Below, piece after piece: positions 57,632 through 64,000 of a stretch of DNA of 64,000 nucleotides. Made by a program: the position numbers and the translations under genes. Every line of letters begins with the position of its first letter. Within the stretch, counting starts at the first letter, position 1. The stretch is taken from positions 124,001 to 188,000 of IMG/VR virus record IMGVR_UViG_3300046787_000408. One strand, 5' to 3'. The notes below the pieces were generated by a model. The model did no database searches, had not been told where the DNA came from, and saw only the letters and a program-made list of their open reading frames with translations. The stretch is from a virus.

Positions 57632-58822
57632 ATGGCAACAGCTACTGCATCTTACGCGGCTACTAAAAATGCTCGCTACTCTAACTCTGCTTCTAACCTG
57701 ATTGACCTGGTACAACGCTACAACGATACCGTTGCCGCACTGCCAGTCCAAGCACAGCGCAATTGGCAAAGCAAACTGGCCAAAGCACTGGCAACATTTA
57801 AAAAGAACCACCCTGGACTCAAGAGCGTTAACGATCGCTCCAAGTTTCGTTTGTGCAAGAGTCTTGTTTGTAAACTCAAGGACATTGTGATTGATACCAC
57901 AATGCAACGCGAGCCAAACCTGGACTGGATCATTACCATCATTACCAACTTCCGTGCATACCAAGCACAACCTATTCAGGTGTATGGTACTGCCAACGGG
58001 CAATGGGGTGGGTGGGATGGCCAGCACACTTCTATTGCACTGTACTTGATTGCAACTGTTGGACTGGGCGAACCGTTTGAAGACGTTGAAGTTCCAATCA
58101 ACATTTACGACATCACAAGCCGTGGCGAGATTCGCGGTAACTTTATCAACAACAACACCACAGTTGGTAAAAACGCAGGCAAAAAGCCCTTGGACATCAT
58201 TGACATCTTTATGCAAAAGATTTATGGTGTTGAAGTTGACGGTGTCAACGAGCCCGAGTGGATTGATGCACACACCAAGTGGAAGCACATTGCCAACGCA
58301 GGCATGTTCTTGACTGCTGAAAAATTCAACGATACTGATCAAGTTGGTGCGATTAGTCGTCTCAACGAACTTGATGACGCTTCAGTAGAAGTGGTGCGAC
58401 AGTTTGCAGTGTATGGCAAGTACATTGTTGACAGTCAACAACGCCCTATCAACAGCAAGGAAATTCCTATCATTATTGAGTTTTTGAACTTGTGCGAGCA
58501 ACAGGATATCAGCTACAGTGACGCAGAGATTGAAGACTTGGCTCAACATTGTATTGACTTGTTCCAGGCCAACTTTGATGCCAAAGGTGTTTTCTGGAGC
58601 ACAGCACACCAAGCCAACTTGAATGCTTATAACAAAACCTACAAGGGTATTGCCAAGCACATGTGGCCTGATGCTCCGCGCAACAGCAAGAACACACCAC
58701 AAGGTACTGCATTTTTCTGGCACCAGTTGAAAACCACTTGGGCTCCAACACAAGGCAAGGGTTTTAAGTTTCCCAAGCAACCGTTCTCTGTGTACACACC
58801 TGACGTCAAGGACTTGTTCTAA
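57632..58822 (+). CDS. ParB-like domain protein (DGQHT)
   Basis: 396 residues. WGGWDGQHTSIALYLIATVG resembles the DGQ-H-R-x-x-A motif of ParB/DndB-like nucleases, preceded by an IQVYG segment. The C-terminus contains AFFWHQLKTTWAPTQGKG. Paired with an HNH nuclease gene starting two bases downstream. Role in DNA processing or defence is inferred. Confidence 0.72.
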   Translation: MATATASYAATKNARYSNSASNLIDLVQRYNDTVAALPVQAQRNWQSKLAKALATFKKNHPGLKSVNDRSKFRLCKSLVCKLKDIVIDTTMQREPNLDWIITIITNFRAYQAQPIQVYGTANGQWGGWDGQHTSIALYLIATVGLGEPFEDVEVPINIYDITSRGEIRGNFINNNTTVGKNAGKKPLDIIDIFMQKIYGVEVDGVNEPEWIDAHTKWKHIANAGMFLTAEKFNDTDQVGAISRLNELDDASVEVVRQFAVYGKYIVDSQQRPINSKEIPIIIEFLNLCEQQDISYSDAEIEDLAQHCIDLFQANFDAKGVFWSTAHQANLNAYNKTYKGIAKHMWPDAPRNSKNTPQGTAFFWHQLKTTWAPTQGKGFKFPKQPFSVYTPDVKDLF

Positions 58823-58823
58823 T

Positions 58824-59375
58824 ATGAAAACGCTAATGGAACGTGTCAACAGTTTTGCACAAAAGAAGCCTACTCCAGTCAAACGTGGTGGTGCAAGTTA
58901 TGATGCTACTCAACAATTTTGCAAAAGCGAGATTGAGCGGTATGTGGCAATGTACAAACAACTCAAGGTAGAGGATCAGACTGCACGACTTATTCGTGAC
59001 ATGATTGATGTGTTGTTGCGCCGATATCATGGATATAGTATCAAAGAAAACATTGGTGCTCACTACTACGAAACTGGACTGGCACATAACACCAAGACTG
59101 AATTTGAGCATGTGATTCCTGCTTCGGTAGCTCGTGATTTGTTGTTGTTTGATCGTATCACAGTTGACGAAGCTCTCAACATTCCAACCTGCCGCTTGAG
59201 TGCCACCAAGCACAAAAAGTTGAATTCAACCAAGTTAGGGTCAACTACACCGGACATTTACTGGTTCTGGCAACGTTATCAGTCCCTGGGTATCCAAGTG
59301 GAAACACATGACGGTACTCCAGTTGATACTGTGACCTGGAACTTGGACAGTCATTACAAACATTTTGAGGTATAA
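58824..59375 (+). CDS. HNH-family endonuclease
   Basis: 183 residues. TEFEHVIPASVA and the later CRLSATKHKKLN give the H...N...H layout of a beta-beta-alpha metal nuclease. Acts with or after the ParB-like protein. Basic elsewhere. Probably not a homing enzyme, as it is coupled to its neighbour rather than inserted in a gene. Confidence 0.75.
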   Translation: MKTLMERVNSFAQKKPTPVKRGGASYDATQQFCKSEIERYVAMYKQLKVEDQTARLIRDMIDVLLRRYHGYSIKENIGAHYYETGLAHNTKTEFEHVIPASVARDLLLFDRITVDEALNIPTCRLSATKHKKLNSTKLGSTTPDIYWFWQRYQSLGIQVETHDGTPVDTVTWNLDSHYKHFEV

Positions 59376-59376
59376 C

Positions 59377-59610
59377 ATGAGTCAACTTGAACTTCACGGA
59401 CGAGCATGGACAGTATTTGATCCTGCAAATCAACAACATCGTGCTTGGTATTATGATTTTGTAAAAAGCGGCACCTGGGGTCGATGCCCAGTTAGATTTG
59501 TAGTGCCAGAGGACCACGGTAACTTGGTCACAATGATACAACGCAATCTTGTGACCTACTACGTTACACAGGAATTTCAACGCAAACGAAAACGCCGTAG
59601 CGCAGGCTAA
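59377..59610 (+). CDS. Small phage protein
   Basis: 77 residues, HRAWYYDFVKSGTWGRCPVRF and NLVTMIQRNLVTYYV with a basic tail RKRKRRSAG; a small conserved phage family. TTGAGGT is upstream. Confidence 0.72.
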   Translation: MSQLELHGRAWTVFDPANQQHRAWYYDFVKSGTWGRCPVRFVVPEDHGNLVTMIQRNLVTYYVTQEFQRKRKRRSAG

Positions 59611-59634
59611 TTTGACTGGGAGCTCATGGGGCGG

Positions 59635-59640
59635 TAAATA
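59635..59640 (+). promoter_or_regulatory. TAAATA box before a radical SAM gene
   Basis: TAAATATTGT then ATG at 59645, the same arrangement as at 19572. Confidence 0.35.
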
Positions 59641-59644
59641 TTGT

Positions 59645-61615
59645 ATGACCACTTTGAGAACCGCTATCAACAACAAAGTCTTTGCAATACAGCCAGCCCC
59701 GGCCCCAACACTAGATGTAGTTCCGTTACCACAATCCGATTGTCCACATACTCAAATGTTGAGTGCAGTGGAATCTCTCAGCAAAGGTCGTGCGCAAAAG
59801 AATCTAAGTTCAGTAATAATTCACCCAACTACTCGAACAAAACGAGTTGCAATGGTTATGACTCCTTTTTGGAGCGTGGATATTGCCCCTTACAACATTG
59901 CTAGACTCACTGCACTAGCCAAGCAAGCTGGCTTTGCAACATGTGCTTATGACCTTAATGTGGAAGCATATCACGAACTTGGCGAAGAACTGTGGAGCCC
60001 ATATACTGACTGGAAATGGGACAAAGAAGAACCATACTGGAGTCAAGTGCATCCAGTGATTGAGCCAGTGCTACTAAAGCACATTGATCGCATAGTAGCG
60101 TTTGCACCTGACATTATTGGTTTTAGCCTGTACTACACCAACAACAACTGTGCCAATTGGGTTGTGGAACGCTTGCGAGAACGTTTGCCCAACGCAGTGT
60201 TTCTAGCAGGTGGTTCACAGGCCATACAAGAAAAAGTCAAACGTCCCGAACTGTATGACCACATTGTGGTTGGTGAAGGCGAAATGATTTTTCTAGATAT
60301 ACTTGAAAAAGTTGAAACTGGCAAAGTTATACCAGAGCATATACTACGTCATCCCAAAGAACAACGCATAGATCTAGATTCCATGCCTTGGCCTGACTAC
60401 AGTGACTTGCCCTTGGATCTGTACAGACTTGGCACTTCAGTGGGCTCAGAAATCAGTCGAGGATGTGTGGCCAAATGTCAGTTCTGCAGTGAAACTACGT
60501 TTTGGCGTTATCGTGGTCGTTTGGCTGGTAATGTTGTGGACGAGATTGAATACCAGTATCATACGTTTGGTGTTAGAACCATTTGGTTTATTGACAGTTT
60601 GGTCAATGGCAATCTCAATGAACTACGTGCATTTGCTCGTGGAGTCGTTGAAAAAGGACTAGTGGATCTGCACTGGGTAGGCTACTGCCGCAATGACGGT
60701 CGCATGGATCTGGAATATTTTCAAGACCTCAGAGCCAGTGGCTGCGACATGTTGAACTTTGGTGTAGAGTCAGGTAGCCAAAAAGTGTTGGACATTATGA
60801 AAAAGAATGTCAAGCGCGAGTCTGTAGAACAAAATCTTCAAGACATAACCACCGCAGACATTAGTGCATTTACCAACTGGTTTGTGGGATTCCCCGGAGA
60901 AGATCGTCAAGACTTTGCAGACACCATGACCCTGATGTGGCGCACTCGCAAGACCAACATTGCAGGATACGCTGTGCAGACCTGTAATGTGCTGCCGGAT
61001 ACTCCGTTGAGTCAGAATAGAGAAAAGTTTGGAATCAGTCCTGGTCACTTTGGTGCCTTGTGGACTACAGAAGACTATACCAACACTGCCGCACACAGAC
61101 TAGTGCGACTCAAAAGTGTTAACATTCTGATGAACCACATGCGGCGCCATGTAAAAGATCTCAAATACTCACAAAAGATTGAACGCCCCGGAGTGGAAAC
61201 TCACTACACATTGGCCTACAATCCCTCCAATTCCAGAGATGTTATTCCCTACGAAACAAACTTTGATTACAACATTATCAAAACCAACATCAATCCAGTA
61301 GCCGATACCTTGGTCAACGAAATATGGCCACTGTTGCGAGTGCTTTGGCTTGCTCTAGGTGAGTTTGAATTGACCTTGCAGTTTGATCATGAGCAGGATC
61401 TTGCAGAGTTTGGCCCAGTGCGTGTGTTCCACGAAGGTGCCCGATACAATGCCACACACTGGTTCAAGATAAAACGCAACGGTGATTGGCATGCCAAGTT
61501 TGAGTATGACCTTGATGCTCGCGGACCAAATGGCTTTGCTGATGTTAACGGATTCCATTATGGGTTTAGACTGGGCTGGGAAAAACGTGACAACTGGGCA
61601 AGACCACAAGGTTGA
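59645..61615 (+). CDS. B12-binding-type radical SAM protein with C-terminal beta domain
   Basis: 656 residues. N-terminal cobalamin-binding-like region (DIIGFSLYYTNNN, AVFLAGGSQAI, VVGEGEMIF); radical SAM motif SRGCVAKCQFC; GVESGSQKVLDIMKKN. The last 120 residues are strand-rich (LRVLWLALGEFELTLQF, HWFKIKRNGDWHAKFEYDL), like the separate beta-rich partners of the other radical SAM genes, so here the domain is fused. ATG 59645 preferred over 59612. Confidence 0.83.
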   Translation: MTTLRTAINNKVFAIQPAPAPTLDVVPLPQSDCPHTQMLSAVESLSKGRAQKNLSSVIIHPTTRTKRVAMVMTPFWSVDIAPYNIARLTALAKQAGFATCAYDLNVEAYHELGEELWSPYTDWKWDKEEPYWSQVHPVIEPVLLKHIDRIVAFAPDIIGFSLYYTNNNCANWVVERLRERLPNAVFLAGGSQAIQEKVKRPELYDHIVVGEGEMIFLDILEKVETGKVIPEHILRHPKEQRIDLDSMPWPDYSDLPLDLYRLGTSVGSEISRGCVAKCQFCSETTFWRYRGRLAGNVVDEIEYQYHTFGVRTIWFIDSLVNGNLNELRAFARGVVEKGLVDLHWVGYCRNDGRMDLEYFQDLRASGCDMLNFGVESGSQKVLDIMKKNVKRESVEQNLQDITTADISAFTNWFVGFPGEDRQDFADTMTLMWRTRKTNIAGYAVQTCNVLPDTPLSQNREKFGISPGHFGALWTTEDYTNTAAHRLVRLKSVNILMNHMRRHVKDLKYSQKIERPGVETHYTLAYNPSNSRDVIPYETNFDYNIIKTNINPVADTLVNEIWPLLRVLWLALGEFELTLQFDHEQDLAEFGPVRVFHEGARYNATHWFKIKRNGDWHAKFEYDLDARGPNGFADVNGFHYGFRLGWEKRDNWARPQG

Positions 61616-61640
61616 CTGCTAGATGTAACTGTGCTATAAT
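61612..61640 (+). promoter_or_regulatory. Sigma70-like promoter
   Basis: TTGACT, 17 bases, TATAAT with a 28-base leader to 61669. Confidence 0.75.
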
Positions 61641-61668
61641 ACGATCAATAAACTACTAGAAAGTCCCT

Positions 61669-62091
61669 ATGTTGTATTTTTCATATGGTATGAACACCAA
61701 CCCTAAAGAAATGGCACAACGCTGTCCAGGCGCAAAGTCGCTTGGGCATGCTCGCTTGGTCAATCACTCGTTTCGATTTGCACGACATGCAGATGTAGAA
61801 CCGTGTGCTGACAGTTTTGTAGACGGAGTGTTGTGGGAAATCACAGACGAACATCTAAAAGCACTGGATCAACTTGAGGGCTATCCTTTCTACTACGATC
61901 GCGTGGTGAGTTCGGTTGTGCATGGTACTAGAACCTTTCATGCTCTAGTGTACCGCATGCAGTCGGGTCATCAAATTGATAAACCCACTCGTGGATATTA
62001 TGAGTTGGTCTATAACGGTTACCAAGCACACAATGTGCCCACAGACCAGTTGGAAAACAGCTTGGAATTTCGCGACATTGAATTTGGTTGA
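61669..62091 (+). CDS. Gamma-glutamylcyclotransferase-like protein
   Basis: 140 residues. YFSYGMNTN is the substrate-binding YGxN-type motif and LDQLEGYP carries the catalytic Glu of the GGCT/AIG2 fold. Acts on gamma-glutamyl amines; the phage role is unknown. Confidence 0.85.
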   Translation: MLYFSYGMNTNPKEMAQRCPGAKSLGHARLVNHSFRFARHADVEPCADSFVDGVLWEITDEHLKALDQLEGYPFYYDRVVSSVVHGTRTFHALVYRMQSGHQIDKPTRGYYELVYNGYQAHNVPTDQLENSLEFRDIEFG

Positions 62092-62116
62092 CCAATAATT
62101 CGCAAAATGCTATAAT
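62088..62116 (+). promoter_or_regulatory. Sigma70-like promoter (leaderless)
   Basis: TTGACC, 17 bases, TATAAT; next ATG five bases after the box. Confidence 0.8.
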
Positions 62117-62121
62117 ACAGC

Positions 62122-62352
62122 ATGAAAAAAGATTTAAACTGGTATCTAAAGTGGATCGGAACTGTGATCCTGATTGTGGGCACGGCTGTCAACAGCATGG
62201 GATTTTATCCCGAAGGCCCAATAATTCTAGCCCTGGGCGGGGTAATTTGGTTGGTGGTTAGCATACGTTGGCGCGAAGCCAGTTTGATTGTGACTAATGC
62301 CGTAATGTTGTCCACAGGACTTGCAGGTCTTGCTTGGCACTATTTTAAGTAA
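62122..62352 (+). CDS. Small membrane protein
   Basis: 76 residues with three hydrophobic segments (about 10-28, 33-48, 55-72), a recurring phage membrane protein. No leader, no Shine-Dalgarno. Confidence 0.72.
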   Translation: MKKDLNWYLKWIGTVILIVGTAVNSMGFYPEGPIILALGGVIWLVVSIRWREASLIVTNAVMLSTGLAGLAWHYFK

Positions 62353-62372
62353 AAAGTACTAGTTTTTTCTGG

Positions 62373-62401
62373 TTGACCAAAATTTGCCTTTTTGCTATAA
62401 T
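62373..62401 (+). promoter_or_regulatory. Sigma70-like promoter, cassette copy
   Basis: TTGACC, 17 bases, TATAAT, then ATACACATACAGCAACAAAC, AGGAG. Confidence 0.88.
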
Positions 62402-62432
62402 ATACACATACAGCAACAAACAGGAGTAATTC

Positions 62433-62879
62433 ATGGGCACTCGTAGTCGTATCGGCGTTATGCATGGTGACAAGTGTAAATCAGTTTACTGCCACTGGGA
62501 TGGTTATCTGGATCATAACGGCAAGATCCTGCAAGAGCACTTTGACAGTGCCAAGGCCAATCATTTAGTAGCCTTAGGTGACGTTTCTAGCCTGGACCGC
62601 AACGTTGAGATTCCCGAAGGCGTAGAACACACATTTGACAACCCGGTCAAAGGCATCACTAGTTTTTACGGTCGTGACCGTGGCGAGACTGGTGTTGAGT
62701 TCCGAGTGGATCACACCTTTGAAGATTTTCTGCGCCGTGCCGAAGGTTGTGGTGCCGAGTACTACTACATCATGAAAGACGGTGTATGGTATGTTGGCGA
62801 CACCTACAGCGGCACCCACTTGAGCAACAAGCTGACTCCACTGAGCGAAGCACTGGTGTGGGAGGCAATTGCTCGATGA
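62433..62879 (+). CDS. Phage protein of the MGTRSRIG family
   Basis: 148 residues starting MGTRSRIGVMHGD, then SVYCHWDGYLDHNGKIL, typical of a widespread small phage family of unknown function. CAGGAG upstream. Confidence 0.8.
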   Translation: MGTRSRIGVMHGDKCKSVYCHWDGYLDHNGKILQEHFDSAKANHLVALGDVSSLDRNVEIPEGVEHTFDNPVKGITSFYGRDRGETGVEFRVDHTFEDFLRRAEGCGAEYYYIMKDGVWYVGDTYSGTHLSNKLTPLSEALVWEAIAR

Positions 62880-63268
62880 GCGGATATCAAACAATCCTGC
62901 GTATTCGACGCATTGAAGAAACTGTAAACAAACTTGGGTTCATGTTGTCTAATTCCCGGCATGGATGGGACAACAGCAATCCTGACATGGTGGCCCTCAA
63001 ACCACGTGACGAAGATGCAGTGCCAATCTACAGCCGAGATGCTGAGGTGTTTCGTGGTACTCTAGAAGAGCTGGAAGTTTGGTTGCGAGGTGTGGAGTGG
63101 GCACGGGAGTATGACACCCATCTGCGAATCAGTGACAACGAAAAGCGAGCCAAGCACGAGGATCGTGAGCGCCGCAGAATTGCAGAAATGCGCAAGCAGG
63201 AACAACAGAAAATGATCTTGGGTGTGCTAAAGGCATCAGACCGCGAAAACAGCCGGGTAAAAAAGTAA
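62876..63268 (+). CDS. Hypothetical protein with charged C-terminal helix
   Basis: 130 residues; the last 50 form a highly charged helix (DNEKRAKHEDRERRRIAEMR), possibly coiled coil. ATGA overlap with the previous gene. Confidence 0.72.
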   Translation: MSGYQTILRIRRIEETVNKLGFMLSNSRHGWDNSNPDMVALKPRDEDAVPIYSRDAEVFRGTLEELEVWLRGVEWAREYDTHLRISDNEKRAKHEDRERRRIAEMRKQEQQKMILGVLKASDRENSRVKK

Positions 63269-63290
63269 TACTTTATAGTACTACTTTTTC
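63258..63290 (+). terminator. Terminator-like hairpin
   Basis: AGTAATACT/AGTACTACT arms (one mismatch) followed by TTTTTC, adjacent to the next promoter. Confidence 0.6.
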
Positions 63291-63293
63291 TGG

Positions 63294-63322
63294 TTGACCA
63301 AAATTTCCCAATTTGTTATAAT
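63294..63322 (+). promoter_or_regulatory. Sigma70-like promoter, cassette copy
   Basis: TTGACC, 17 bases, TATAAT, full leader ATACACATAGCAAAGC, AAAACAGGAG. Confidence 0.9.
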
Positions 63323-63354
63323 ATACACATAGCAAAGCAAAACAGGAGTTTGAA

Positions 63355-63561
63355 ATGGGTTTTGAAACAGTGGTTCTTGACAAGGTTGCAAAGGTTCTCA
63401 AATCTGACAACCGAGCTGAGTTCTTTTGTGGTACGCTCAGCGTGATTTGCACTACGCCAGAAGCTCTCAAAATCTTCAAACAACTAAACAAAGAATACAA
63501 CAACAAGGTCCAAATGAATCCCGATGGGTCTTATGGTTATACCTTTGACTTCACTGCTTGA
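63355..63561 (+). CDS. Small hypothetical protein
   Basis: 68 residues, MGFETVVLDKVAKVLKSDN then YGYTFDFTA. AGGAG seven bases upstream. Unknown function. Confidence 0.7.
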   Translation: MGFETVVLDKVAKVLKSDNRAEFFCGTLSVICTTPEALKIFKQLNKEYNNKVQMNPDGSYGYTFDFTA

Positions 63562-63570
63562 GAGACTGTG

Positions 63571-63834
63571 ATGAACATTGAAATTGAATACGATCTAACA
63601 GGCAGTGTTGTGCCCGACTATAGCATGTACTCTGAAATTGGCAATGTTGCAGTGCATGCCGTTGTGGTGGCTGCTAGAGCCAACCAGTTGACTTGGGCCC
63701 AGACCGTCCAGGCACTGCGTCTGCTGGCCGAGCAGGATCATTTTGGTGAGGCCATGGACACTGCGGTTCGCGAGTGCGTTTACGATGCCTTGGGCATTGA
63801 AGATCAACCTTTTTACGTAATTGGGAAAGTTTAA
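63571..63834 (+). CDS. Small hypothetical protein
   Basis: 87 residues, MNIEIEYDLTGSVVPDYSMY and a helical Ala/Val-rich centre. GAGAG upstream; a GTG at 63568 is also in frame. Confidence 0.7.
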   Translation: MNIEIEYDLTGSVVPDYSMYSEIGNVAVHAVVVAARANQLTWAQTVQALRLLAEQDHFGEAMDTAVRECVYDALGIEDQPFYVIGKV

Positions 63835-63835
63835 C

Positions 63836-63964
63836 ATGCGAAATTTAATCATTGGTTTTGTTCTGGGCCTGATCGTGGCCACTGTGGGCTTTGGTGGTAT
63901 CGCCCGTATCCTGGACAATGGTGTGGAAACAATCAAACACCAAAGCAAAGAATTGGCTCAATAA
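63836..63964 (+). CDS. Very small membrane protein
   Basis: 42 residues, MRNLIIGFVLGLIVATVGFG then a charged tail (NGVETIKHQSKELAQ). One transmembrane helix; a recurring phage microprotein. Starts one base after the previous stop. Confidence 0.68.
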   Translation: MRNLIIGFVLGLIVATVGFGGIARILDNGVETIKHQSKELAQ

Positions 63965-64000
63965 TTTGAGCAAAAAGAATCAAAATTCTAGCAAAAAGTG

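Noticed and set aside
57617-58342. 241-codon minus-strand open frame under the ParB-like gene
   Set aside because: Composition is Cys- and Val-rich shadow type and the plus-strand gene is clearly coding with promoter and ribosome-binding site.
58824-59375. HNH gene as a homing endonuclease
   Set aside because: It does not interrupt another gene and is translationally close to its upstream partner; no intron or intein borders are visible.
1-64000. tRNA genes, CRISPR arrays, insertion sequences
   Set aside because: Gaps between genes are too short for most of these; no tRNA T-loop consensus, no regularly spaced repeats and no transposase were seen. A tRNAscan-SE run would settle the tRNA question.

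Overview
The window looks like one piece of a large tailed-phage genome (Caudoviricetes, probably a T4-superfamily-like myovirus) that infects a proteobacterium. Phage evidence: a pectate-lyase-type tail fibre/spike, a PAAR spike tip, a large probable virion protein, a T4-type ATP-dependent DNA ligase, phage class Ia ribonucleotide reductase, a UvdE repair nuclease, and many short, tightly packed, mostly same-strand genes with ATGA or TAATG overlaps. A proteobacterial host is suggested by an IscU and IscA very like the E. coli proteins, ClpX/ClpP/ClpS, an IbpA-type Hsp20, bS21, a phasin-like protein (a polyhydroxyalkanoate-storing host) and an LPP20-like lipoprotein. No terminase, portal, capsid or DNA polymerase gene is in the window and I saw no tRNA or CRISPR array, so placement below 'tailed phage' is inference.

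Layout. 1-4.4 kb: iscU, acetyltransferase, radical SAM, iscA, second radical SAM, PD-(D/E)XK nuclease. 4.4-6.6 kb: tail fibre. 6.6-13.9 kb: nucleotide operon nrdA-dadA-glyA-nrdB-methyltransferase-PGDYG-glutaredoxin. 13.9-16.8 kb: PAAR and a large structural protein. 16.8-19.6 kb: very small genes driven by repeated TTGACC-17-TATAAT promoters. 19.6-24.3 kb: B12-type radical SAM with a beta-rich partner, DNA ligase, small genes. 24.3-24.5 kb: the only sizeable non-coding stretch, which looks like a structured RNA. 24.8-29.6 kb: membrane protein, clpX, bS21, Hsp20, oxygenase-like protein, clpS. 29.6-35.7 kb: degenerate metallophosphoesterase (minus strand), glycosyltransferase-like, UDP-sugar dehydrogenase, oxygenase, amidinotransferase, UvdE. 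35.7-39.8 kb: basic Ala/Pro/Lys protein (minus), phasin, small genes, secreted protein, lipoprotein. 39.8-45.4 kb: clpP1, a two-gene minus-strand block, clpP2, twitch radical SAM with a beta-rich partner. 45.5-48.9 kb: an array of small genes, most sharing a W-C motif and a C-terminal L-R/K-W motif. 48.9-57.5 kb: oxygenase, HTH protein, cupin, canonical metallophosphoesterase, metK, methyltransferase, small genes. 57.5-64 kb: ParB-like/HNH pair, B12-type radical SAM, gamma-glutamylcyclotransferase-like protein and small genes.

How the genes may work together (inference). Four radical SAM enzymes plus MetK (SAM supply) and IscU/IscA (Fe-S supply) suggest the phage supports its own radical SAM chemistry, perhaps on surface glycans together with the sugar dehydrogenase, amidinotransferase, methyltransferases and 2OG-oxygenase-like proteins. 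ClpX, ClpS, two ClpP-type proteases and Hsp20 form a nearly complete phage proteostasis set. bS21 and several apparently leaderless genes point to altered translation initiation. Transcription seems to use at least two promoter types: the repeated sigma70-like cassette and T4-late-like TAAATA boxes. No coding gap exceeds about 210 bases.
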